From CAIYRG01 sp036273455 (GTDB lineage Bacteria; Pseudomonadota; Alphaproteobacteria; Micropepsales; Micropepsaceae), in NCBI GenBank assembly GCA_036273455.1, contig DASUHP010000147.1, positions 1-49,403 on the forward strand: a stretch of 49,403 nt of DNA. The letters run 5' to 3'. Below the pieces are notes generated by a model. The model saw only the letters and a program-made list of their open reading frames with translations. It was not told the DNA's origin and did not search any database. Shown here one piece after another: positions 15,480-22,558 of this stretch. Position 1 is the first letter of the stretch, and each line of letters begins with the position of its first letter. The translations under genes and the position numbers were made by a program.

Positions 15480-16373
15480 TCAGTTTGGAGCGTTGGTTCC
15501 AGCCTGCGAAAACACATAGACCGAAACGGCTTTCAGTTCCTCGGGTTTGAGCCTGTTGCCGAATTCCGGCATCACGCCACGCCGCCCCCTGGTGATGGAT
15601 TCGACGATTGACGCCTTATCGGACCCGTAAAGGAAAAGCTCTTTGCGGGTCAGATTGGTTGAGCCAAGCGCCGGATTTCCCGTGGCATCTTCCTGGTGGC
15701 AGTCGAAACAATTGCCTTTTGCATTGTCCAGGAACAGGTCCTTGCCGTGCGCAGCCTTTCGGGAATCGGCTGGTTGTCCCGTCAGTTGCAGGACATATTC
15801 CGCGAGATCATCAATGTCGGCCGCAGTGACGGTTTTAATCCGGCCATAATCTTCGAGGTCGTGCTGGTTTCTGAACTGGGGATCGAAGGCCAGCATGTCG
15901 GCCTCCACCCCACGTGCGTTGGGATTGCCGGAGCGCACGCCGTAACGCACAGTCCATTCGACATCGGAAGGCAGCTTGTTGTTGCCGCCGGACGGAAGAT
16001 CGTCGCCCGAAAAGCGCCAATCATCATCGGTGAGGTCGGGCGCATGCGCGGCCTTGATCCCTCTTAAATCCTCGCCGTGACAGGACGCGCAGTTGTTCAG
16101 GTATACTATTCTTCCGAGCACCGTCGCACCGGCATTGAGCCGCGTGGATTTGACGATGTCATTCGTCGGCACATTCGCCAATTCCGCCTCACGCGCGAGG
16201 AATTCACCATATTCATCTGCGGCCGGATTGGTGCCGAGTGGATGGCCGCCGGCAGGTGTCTGTCGCGTTTCCCCGGTTTGCGTGAGCAATTGCTGTTGCA
16301 CGCAGCCGGCGAGCATCAGCAACGCAACGCTCGCGAGCAAATGAGGAATGTATTTCCCAAGCCTGTGGTGCAT
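15480..16373 (-). CDS. CcoP-like dihaem cytochrome c lipoprotein
   Basis: MHHRLGKYIPHLLASVALLMLAGC gives a lipobox (LAGC), so the mature protein is probably lipid-anchored. Two haem sites follow, CASCH and CFDCH. Surrounding blocks PDLTDDDWRFSG, GVRSGNPNARG and DAKGNCFDCHQEDATGNPALGSTNL (the last written here only in outline) match the two-domain layout of cbb3-oxidase subunit CcoP/FixP. CcoP is anchored by a transmembrane helix and encoded with ccoNO; neither is seen here. It is more likely a periplasmic electron carrier borrowed from that family, and could serve the PQQ dehydrogenase at 4083. A GGGGGG stretch precedes the ATG; an earlier in-frame ATG is at 16421. Confidence 0.75.
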   Translation of the reverse strand: MHHRLGKYIPHLLASVALLMLAGCVQQQLLTQTGETRQTPAGGHPLGTNPAADEYGEFLAREAELANVPTNDIVKSTRLNAGATVLGRIVYLNNCASCHGEDLRGIKAAHAPDLTDDDWRFSGDDLPSGGNNKLPSDVEWTVRYGVRSGNPNARGVEADMLAFDPQFRNQHDLEDYGRIKTVTAADIDDLAEYVLQLTGQPADSRKAAHGKDLFLDNAKGNCFDCHQEDATGNPALGSTNLTRKELFLYGSDKASIVESITRGRRGVMPEFGNRLKPEELKAVSVYVFSQAGTNAPN

Positions 16374-16461
16374 GCCCCGACACCCCCCGTAGCCGACACA
16401 TGATGCAGAGGTACTATACATGTACTTCCGGTGCGATGAAACCGCGGCAGAGGCGATGGGA

Positions 16462-17232
16462 TTACTTGACCTGGGGGAATTGATTGCGATTCAATTCGAC
16501 CGCCGCGCCATCGCGTTCGTCCGAGGTGTAGGGACAAATCATCGCCGCTTCCCGGAACAGCGATCCTGCCGCCGCCATATTGTTCCGCAGCAACTCGTAT
16601 TCCGCGATGTAAAATGCGGCTTCGCAGGCTTGATCTTTTCGGGTCGCGGCATCGCCACGCTGCGAAGCTGCGCGCACCTGCTGTGGCGTTGCCTCGCCGA
16701 GATACAGGCCGAGCAAAGGTCCGGGCCACATCGTCCGATCGAATTTGACGGCATTGCGCGAAAGCTCGCCCGCATCAGAGGGCGCACTCTTCCGCCGCGC
16801 GAGATGCAGCCACAGCGCCGCATAGGCATCGGCAGGATCGAGTTTCAGGCTTTGCGCAAAATCCACCATGGCGTTGGCATATTCACCGAGCGAGAACCAG
16901 GCGCGGCCGCGGGCGAACCAGGCCTCCGCATAGACTGGTTGAAGCTTTATTGCAGTACGGTATTCGGGAATTGCCTGCCGGTAATCGCCCTTGTCCTGAT
17001 AAGTGTTGCCGCGATTATGGTAGGCGAGCATGACGTTGAAAGGCGACAAATCTCCGGCGGCAATCGCGGCAGAATAGCGCCGCAGCGCTTCGTCATCATC
17101 GCCGCGTTGCGCCGCCGCCAGACCGGCCCTCGCCTCTTCCAACCCGGATGCGTGGACCGCGGGCGGGCCGGCAGAGAGCATAATTGCCAAAATCAACCAA
17201 CGCATGCCGGAACGGCCATCCTGCGAAGTCAT
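16462..17232 (-). CDS. Exported TPR-repeat protein (NlpI-like)
   Basis: The protein has a hydrophobic leader MRWLILAIMLSAGPPAVHASG (beginning 9 codons in, at 17205, an alternative start). TPR units follow, recognisable from NRGNTYQDKGDYRQAIPEYRTAIKLQP and AWFARGRAWFSLGEYANAMVDF, quoted in part. A C-terminal helical section contains GLYLGEATPQQVRAA and CEAAFYIAEYELL. The second half follows the pattern of NlpI-type TPR lipoproteins, but no lipobox Cys is present. It probably acts as a periplasmic scaffold. No operon partner is evident. Confidence 0.65.
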   Translation of the reverse strand: MTSQDGRSGMRWLILAIMLSAGPPAVHASGLEEARAGLAAAQRGDDDEALRRYSAAIAAGDLSPFNVMLAYHNRGNTYQDKGDYRQAIPEYRTAIKLQPVYAEAWFARGRAWFSLGEYANAMVDFAQSLKLDPADAYAALWLHLARRKSAPSDAGELSRNAVKFDRTMWPGPLLGLYLGEATPQQVRAASQRGDAATRKDQACEAAFYIAEYELLRNNMAAAGSLFREAAMICPYTSDERDGAAVELNRNQFPQVK

Positions 17233-17434
17233 GAGCGTTGTATCGCGTCGCGAACGCAATTGCGATGACCGGATTTCGCATCCACAGAAGCGAGCACCAT
17301 GGCAGCCTGCCGGTGAAGTGGGAATCTTCTTCAAAGTTGATTTATTGTATACGGACTAATTCCATGCGGGATGCGCAACCACTTTCTTGCCCGTCCGTTG
17401 ATACGGCCGGGTTGTTGCGTCCAGGGATACGAAC

Positions 17435-17596
17435 ATGAGCGATCATGAAAGGCACGACAAAACCGAATATATGGATCGGGCAAAAAAGCTGCGCGATACG
17501 GCTTCGCAGGTGCAGGATGCGAGGCTCATGCAGGCTCTCATCAGTTCGGCAGAAGCATATGAGCGGATGGCACAATGGCTGGTCGAGGATGCCTGA
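17435..17596 (+). CDS. Small helical protein, 53 aa
   Basis: ATG at 17435 opens 53 codons ending TGA at 17594-17596. The sequence begins MSDHERHDKTEYMDRAKKL and ends SSAEAYERMAQWLVEDA, and is predicted almost fully helical. The pattern of AxxLRxxA...MxxAxxYERMA recalls a class of very small hypothetical proteins common in alphaproteobacteria. A CCAGGGATACGAAC sequence precedes the start, with AGGGA as ribosome site. Monocistronic as far as I can see. Function unknown. Confidence 0.55.
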   Translation: MSDHERHDKTEYMDRAKKLRDTASQVQDARLMQALISSAEAYERMAQWLVEDA

Positions 17597-17780
17597 CCTG
17601 CGCCCCGGGATCGCGAGCCATCCGACAGGACTCGCGGGGCGCGGGATGCCGGCGCCGCAGGGCGAAGGCCCTTTGCATTATCGGTCCGCCAACCGGCGGG
17701 CAGGGCGGCGAAATTCTGATATATGAGACGGATCACGGATTTTTTCGAGTCGCATCCACTGTTTTTGCACCGGAGGACGT

Positions 17781-18296
17781 ATGCGGAACAATATCGGTCT
17801 CGTGCTGGCAGCCGCGGGACTTGCTCTGTTCGGGTTTACTCCTGCTGCGCGGGCCCAGGCAAATTTGTGCGCAATGCTTCCTGGTGCTGATGTCAGCAGC
17901 GTCGTCGGCTCGCCTGTGAAGCTCGATGGCGGTAGCAAGCCAGAGACGAACAAATCAGGGACAGGTACACTCACTTCTCAATCGTGCACTTACGATCCGC
18001 CGGGAGGCATCGGCAGCGGTCCCGCCACAGTGCGTGTCAACATCACGCAAGCTTCCTCGGTGCCCCTGGGGGCCCAGATGTTCAAGGCTCAAATGCAGTT
18101 CAATCCAGTTGGGAAGGGAGACCCGGTCAGCGGTGTCGGCGATGAAGCACAATCGTTTCGCGCGGCCGGCAGCATATACATGCGCAAGAAGAACATTCTT
18201 GCGGATATCCATGTCGGGCTGCGGGACCTCAACACCGACAGGGAACTGGCAATGGGGAAAGCGCTGGCAGTGAAGATCGCGGCACGGGTGCAGTAA
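17781..18296 (+). CDS. Exported protein with a DUF3558-like pattern
   Basis: 171 residues with a signal peptide ending ARAQA. The mature part starts with LCAMLPGADVSSVVGSPVKL, then SCTYDPPGG and ATVRVNI, and later VSGVGDEAQSF. This sequence of blocks (Cys-start ADxxxxxG, CxY, VGDEA) resembles actinobacterial DUF3558 lipoproteins and related solute-binding-like domains; the resemblance is tentative. GGAGGACGT stands directly before the ATG. It is a single gene, and the KaiC-like operon begins about 280 bp later. Confidence 0.5.
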   Translation: MRNNIGLVLAAAGLALFGFTPAARAQANLCAMLPGADVSSVVGSPVKLDGGSKPETNKSGTGTLTSQSCTYDPPGGIGSGPATVRVNITQASSVPLGAQMFKAQMQFNPVGKGDPVSGVGDEAQSFRAAGSIYMRKKNILADIHVGLRDLNTDRELAMGKALAVKIAARVQ

Positions 18297-18579
18297 AGAG
18301 CTTGTACATGCGGACACGAACAAGTCACGCTTCTATCGGGAAGGGCCAAGGGATCATACGTCGAAGTTCCGCAACAAAGCCCACGGGCGCCGCGAAAATA
18401 AAAAAAGTGATGCGGTGCTCTCGTTTCCGGCGTGAATGGTTCATCTGCGGCCGCGGCGGCAACAAGAACATTTTTGTTCCGTCAGCACCCTGACGTTCAC
18501 AGCGCAATATATTTCTCCGCCTGTAGTATTGAGCGGTGGGGAGGTGTAGACTGCTGGGCATTCCGGGCCTTTTTTAAGG
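18297..18579. other. Intergenic region upstream of the KaiC-like operon
   Basis: No gene is supported in this 283-bp gap. It contains a GAACA-TTTT-TGTTC palindrome (18466-18479) and a CGTCAG-CACC-CTGACG hairpin (18483-18498 region). Either could be an operator or the end of the preceding transcript. I see no clear GGAAC-N17-CGTT general-stress promoter on the plus strand. Confidence 0.3.
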
Positions 18580-19014
18580 ATGGACTCAGCCTCTCCGAGA
18601 CTGCAAAAGCTGGCCCACCGGCTTCTTGTTCTTGAACGGCAGTCCGGACACCGCAGCGAGGAAGCTGCGGCATTTCACGTCACCGAGAAGCTGCGACAAC
18701 GTCTCTCGATGTTGACCGGAGCCGCCGGATTTCGCGCCGTGCTGGCGCGCTCGCTGGCACTTGCAGGTCAAGAGGTCAAATGGCTCGGCGCGATCCGCGT
18801 CGATGCGCGCGGGTCGCTTGAAGCACTCAATGAGGTGTGCGCGCGGATGCCCGCGGATGAAATTGCCCGGGGCGAGGAAGCACTCATCGCGCATCTGATC
18901 GGGCTTCTGGTGACATTCATCGGGGCATCTCTGACAGCCTATCTGCTGCAGGACATCTGGCCCGAGGTTTCGCCTCAGGACCTCAGTCCTGAAATGGAGG
19001 AAAACGGTGGCTAG
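18580..19014 (+). CDS. Conserved-type protein, first gene of the KaiC-like/HWE-kinase operon
   Basis: 144 residues, mostly helical. Residues 103-124 (IAHLIGLLVTFIGASLTAYLL) form one hydrophobic segment, and the protein ends in an acidic tail (QDIWPEV...EMEENGG). This suggests a small protein tethered to the membrane, or an amphipathic helix partner. The ATG at 18580 has a poor ribosome site (AAGG immediately adjacent). The last 8 bp overlap the GTG start of the KaiC-like gene, whose GGAGG lies within this gene, so the two are translationally coupled. I do not know a function for this family. Its position suggests that it anchors or modulates the KaiC-like protein or the kinase. Confidence 0.6.
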   Translation: MDSASPRLQKLAHRLLVLERQSGHRSEEAAAFHVTEKLRQRLSMLTGAAGFRAVLARSLALAGQEVKWLGAIRVDARGSLEALNEVCARMPADEIARGEEALIAHLIGLLVTFIGASLTAYLLQDIWPEVSPQDLSPEMEENGG

Positions 19015-20527
19015 CAAGCGGAATCGCGCCAATGGAGCGCGGGGTGATCATCCTGCGGCTCCGCCCCCTAAGGTCGCGATCCGGAAGCTGGCCACCGGAA
19101 TCCCCGGGCTCGACGGCATCTTGTATGGTGGGCTGCCGGAATTTTCATTCAACATCATTAGCGGCGGTCCGGGTTCCGGCAAGACCACCCTGGCGCATCA
19201 GTTCATATTCGCCAATGCGACGCCGGAACGCCCCGCGCTGTATTTCACCATCCTTGGCGAATCTCCGATCAAAATGCTGCGTTATCAGCAGCAATATGCG
19301 TTCTTCGATCCGGCCCGGCTGAACCGGGCGATTCATTTCATCAATCTCAGCGAGGCGGTCCTCGAAAGAGGTCTGCGCGAAGTGCTGGATGAAATCATCA
19401 AGCAGGTGGAAACAGTCCGTCCCGCTTTCGTGGTTGTGGATTCCTTTCGCACCGCGCTGCGCAGACGGCCAGGCGTTGACGAGATGGAGGTGCAATTCTT
19501 CGTTCAGCAACTGGCGCAGCACCTGACCACCTGGGAAGCGACGACATTTCTCATCGGCGAATATTCCAATGCGGAGATGAACGAAAATCCTGTGTTCACC
19601 GTGGCCGATGGCGTGTTCTGGCTGACGCAAGTGACCGAGCGCAATTCCGTCGTGCGAAAGCTGCAGATTTTGAAATCGCGCGGCCAGGCCTCGGTGCCGG
19701 GGCTGCACACGTTTCGCATCACCGAAGCGGGCGTGCAGACATTCTCGCGCACGTTGGGCCTCGAGAAGCGGAGGGAACGGCCGGACCAACGTCCCCGGCT
19801 GTCGACAGGCGTTGCGGAATTGGACGCGATGATGGGCGGAGGCATTCCCATGGGGGACAGCCTTCTGATCGCCGGTTCGTCGGGCACCGGCAAGTCTGCC
19901 TTCGGCACTCATTTTGTCGCCGAGGGCATCCGGCGCGACGAACATGCCATCATGGCCGTGTTCGAGGAGCGGCCGGAAGATTGTCTCCGGCGGGCACGGC
20001 ATCTCGGTCAGGATCTCGACGCCGCGGTGCGCGCCGGCAAGTTGAAGCTGCTTTACCTGCGTCCGCTCGATCTCTCCGTGGACGAAAGCCTGCAGGCGAT
20101 TATCGATGCCGTAAGCGAGACCGGCGCCAAACGGCTGGTGATCGATTCACTGGTCGGGTTCGAAATGGCGCTGGCGCCAGGGTTTCGCACCGATTTCCGC
20201 GAATCGCTGTACCGCATGATGGCGTCGCTGACCAACACCGGCGTCACCGTTCTCAGCACCGTGGAGGTGGATGAGTCATTCACGGAATTTCGCTTCACCC
20301 ATTACATGGTGTCGTTTCTGGCCGACGATATCGTGCGTTTGCGTTACGTGGATATGGACGGCGAGTTGCGGCGTATCCTGACGGTGGTCAAGATGCGGGA
20401 TAGCTCGCACAGCAAGGATATTCGCGAATATGAGATCACGCAAAGCGGAGTGCAATTGACCGGCGCGCGCTTCAACCAATACAGGGCCATGATCAGCGGG
20501 ATTCCCGCCTATTGGAGAAGTCAATGA
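19007..20527 (+). CDS. KaiC-like double-domain RecA-fold ATPase
   Basis: 506 residues starting at GTG 19007 with GGAGG upstream. Two KaiC domains are present. Walker A of domain 1 is GGPGSGKT (53-60); Walker A of domain 2 is GSSGTGKS (290-297). Domain 2 keeps the paired catalytic glutamates (FEERPED, Glu320-321), whereas domain 1 has ILGESP at the corresponding place. Walker B regions are PAFVVVDSF and RLVIDSLVGFEM. In cyanobacterial KaiC the phosphosites are Ser431 and Thr432; the equivalent here appears to be Ser436-Phe437, so only the Ser is kept. No kaiA or kaiB is nearby. Role inferred: an ATP-driven regulator working with the downstream HWE kinase, not proven clock activity. Confidence 0.85.
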   Translation: MASKRNRANGARGDHPAAPPPKVAIRKLATGIPGLDGILYGGLPEFSFNIISGGPGSGKTTLAHQFIFANATPERPALYFTILGESPIKMLRYQQQYAFFDPARLNRAIHFINLSEAVLERGLREVLDEIIKQVETVRPAFVVVDSFRTALRRRPGVDEMEVQFFVQQLAQHLTTWEATTFLIGEYSNAEMNENPVFTVADGVFWLTQVTERNSVVRKLQILKSRGQASVPGLHTFRITEAGVQTFSRTLGLEKRRERPDQRPRLSTGVAELDAMMGGGIPMGDSLLIAGSSGTGKSAFGTHFVAEGIRRDEHAIMAVFEERPEDCLRRARHLGQDLDAAVRAGKLKLLYLRPLDLSVDESLQAIIDAVSETGAKRLVIDSLVGFEMALAPGFRTDFRESLYRMMASLTNTGVTVLSTVEVDESFTEFRFTHYMVSFLADDIVRLRYVDMDGELRRILTVVKMRDSSHSKDIREYEITQSGVQLTGARFNQYRAMISGIPAYWRSQ

Positions 20528-22065
20528 CGCCGGAAACCGGCTTGAGTTCCAACGGCCAGGCCTCCGGTTTCCCGGCTGCATGCCAGTCCCTGTTGGAACT
20601 TTGTCCTGTACCGATGGCGGAACTCGAGGGCGATCTCCACCGGGTGCGTTACGCCAATCCCGCGCTGTGCCGGCTGCTGGACAAGTCGCAGGAAATGTTG
20701 GCGGGAGTGCCCTTCGCGGACGCGATTCGGGTCGATGATTCCTGCCTTGCGGTGCTGGATCGCGTGTACCAAACCGGTGAAGCGGCGACCCATACGGAGT
20801 GCAAACCGCCAGCCAGTGCTGCCGTGCGGTCTTACGCCATGTGGCCGGTGCTGGATGCAGGCCGGCGCCCGGTGGGGGTCATGGTACAGATGATTGTTCC
20901 GCAGCTTCTGGATGCCCGCGCGGGCGCCATCAACGAAGCGCTGCTCATTTCTTCGGTGTACCAGCATGAGCAGACCGAAACAGCGCAAAAGCTGAACGAC
21001 CGGCTGCATACGGAATTGACCGAGCGAAAACTGGCAGAAGAAAAACTGCGGCTGGTTCACCAACAACTGCAACATGCGTTTGACTTCGACCAGGCGGTCA
21101 TGGCGAGCATGGGTGAGGGCCTCTATACCATTGACCGTCAGGGCCAGCTCACCTCGATGAATCCCGCGGCGCAGGCGCTGCTTGGGTGGCGTTTTGAGGA
21201 GCTGAGAGGACAAGATGCGCATGGCAGGATGCATCACCATCACCCGGACGACACCGCGTTTCCGGCCGCGGAATGTCCGCTGTTGCGGGTCATTCAAACC
21301 GGCGAACCCCTGATCGCCCAGGAGGACGAGTTCATTCGCAGCGACGGGAGCTTTTTCCCGGTCGTCTACAGCGCCGCACCGGTGCGCGGAGATGCCGGCG
21401 TTGTGGGAGCGGTTGTGGTCTTTCGCGACGTCACGGAACGGCGGGCCGCTCAAGAGCGTGAACGGGCTCTGGCGAACGAAATCGCCCACCGGAACAGGAA
21501 TCTGCTTGCGATCATCCAGACCATTGTGTCGCGCAGTCTGGCGGATAAGCGAACCCCTGCCGAGGCGCGCGACGCGATCATGCAGCGCCTGCAAGCCATT
21601 GCGAAAAGTCAGACAGCGCTCGAGAGCGGCGGTTTTGTGGGCGCGTCGCTGACGGAAATCACGCGGCTTGAGTTCGAGGCTGTCGCCGGCCGCATTGAGG
21701 CCAATGGTCCCGAAGTCATGCTGAATCCGCGGGCAGCACAGACTTTCGGGATGCTTCTGCATGAACTCGGAACCAACGCAATGAAGTACGGCGCGCTGTC
21801 ATCCCCGGCCGGTAAGGTTAAGGTCGTGTGGTCCATCGAACCTGCGAACTCGGGTGACCAATTCAGGCTGCAATGGGTTGAGCGCGGCGGGCCGCCCGTT
21901 ACACCTCCTGCGCACGAGGGCTTTGGCAGCGTTCTGATCGACAGGATCGTCGCACAGGACTTCGGCGCACGGCCAAGGGTGGATTTCGCACCCGAAGGCC
22001 TGCGCTACGAGATCGAAGTGCCGGTATCAGCGCTCGCGCCCGAAGCGATCGGCACGACGGTCTGA
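20524..22065 (+). CDS. PAS-containing HWE-family sensor histidine kinase
   Basis: ATG at 20524 overlaps the KaiC-like stop (ATGA). About 513 residues, with no transmembrane segment seen, so probably cytoplasmic. An N-terminal PAS-like domain (about 20-135), a coiled linker (about 150-180, TELTERKLAEEKLR) and a second PAS domain (about 185-305, GEGLYTIDRQGQLTSMNPAAQALLGW) precede the kinase core. The phospho-acceptor is His322 in IAHRNRNLLAIIQ. LHELGTNAMKYGAL is the N-box and LQWVERGGPPV carries the HWE-type W-E pair. HWE kinases often feed the alphaproteobacterial general stress response or single-domain regulators; no response regulator is adjacent. Confidence 0.85.
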   Translation: MTPETGLSSNGQASGFPAACQSLLELCPVPMAELEGDLHRVRYANPALCRLLDKSQEMLAGVPFADAIRVDDSCLAVLDRVYQTGEAATHTECKPPASAAVRSYAMWPVLDAGRRPVGVMVQMIVPQLLDARAGAINEALLISSVYQHEQTETAQKLNDRLHTELTERKLAEEKLRLVHQQLQHAFDFDQAVMASMGEGLYTIDRQGQLTSMNPAAQALLGWRFEELRGQDAHGRMHHHHPDDTAFPAAECPLLRVIQTGEPLIAQEDEFIRSDGSFFPVVYSAAPVRGDAGVVGAVVVFRDVTERRAAQERERALANEIAHRNRNLLAIIQTIVSRSLADKRTPAEARDAIMQRLQAIAKSQTALESGGFVGASLTEITRLEFEAVAGRIEANGPEVMLNPRAAQTFGMLLHELGTNAMKYGALSSPAGKVKVVWSIEPANSGDQFRLQWVERGGPPVTPPAHEGFGSVLIDRIVAQDFGARPRVDFAPEGLRYEIEVPVSALAPEAIGTTV

Positions 22066-22152
22066 CCAGGGCGGAACCGGTGGACGCCGTGAGTCCGAAC
22101 CGGCGCGGCTTTATCGCGTTTCAATCTCTCTCCCCGGCGGAGGAACGCCATC

Positions 22153-22497
22153 GTGCACGAAATCAGGGTTAAACGCCTCGCTTACAATCCCGATCAGGAG
22201 ATTGTAACTGCGCAATTGACCGGCGAAATGGGCGGCAGAGATGTGGAGGTGCAATTGCGCTTTCCGTTCAGAGCTCATGCAGACCGTCCCGAAGTTGACC
22301 TGCGCAAGGTCGCACTTCTCGAAATACAGCAAATCCTTCGGTCGGCTTCGAATATCACGTTGCCGGCCATCAGCGATCCGGCGGCAGGAAGAGTTGGGCC
22401 CTCGCCATCGGGTCAGAGCGGCACCTCAAGCTGGGAGAACGAAGGCGGCGCTGCACAAGCCGAGCGACGGGAAATTGTCTGGTTCGAGGACTCCTGA
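22153..22497 (+). CDS. Small acidic-tailed protein of unknown function
   Basis: 114 residues from GTG 22153 with a GGCGGAGGAAC ribosome site. The first 70 residues read HEIRVKRLAYNPDQEIVTAQLTG and later VEVQLRFPFR, a small beta-rich domain. The rest is Ser/Gly-rich and probably disordered, ending in EIVWFEDS. It lies 87 bp after the HWE kinase on the same strand and may be the last gene of that operon. I do not recognise it. Confidence 0.45.
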   Translation: MHEIRVKRLAYNPDQEIVTAQLTGEMGGRDVEVQLRFPFRAHADRPEVDLRKVALLEIQQILRSASNITLPAISDPAAGRVGPSPSGQSGTSSWENEGGAAQAERREIVWFEDS

Positions 22498-22558
22498 CGC
22501 GGCGCTGAAATGCCATGACCAGAAAACGCCCGGCGCGACTCAGGGCGGAGCTGTTCTA

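Noticed and set aside
18466..18479. GAACA-TTTT-TGTTC palindrome as a LexA box
   Set aside because: Alphaproteobacterial LexA sites are GTTC-N7-GTTC direct repeats. This inverted form resembles the Gram-positive type, and the genes downstream are not SOS genes.
18580..22065. A true circadian kaiABC locus
   Set aside because: No kaiA or kaiB is present and one of the two KaiC phosphosites is replaced by Phe, so clock function is not supported.
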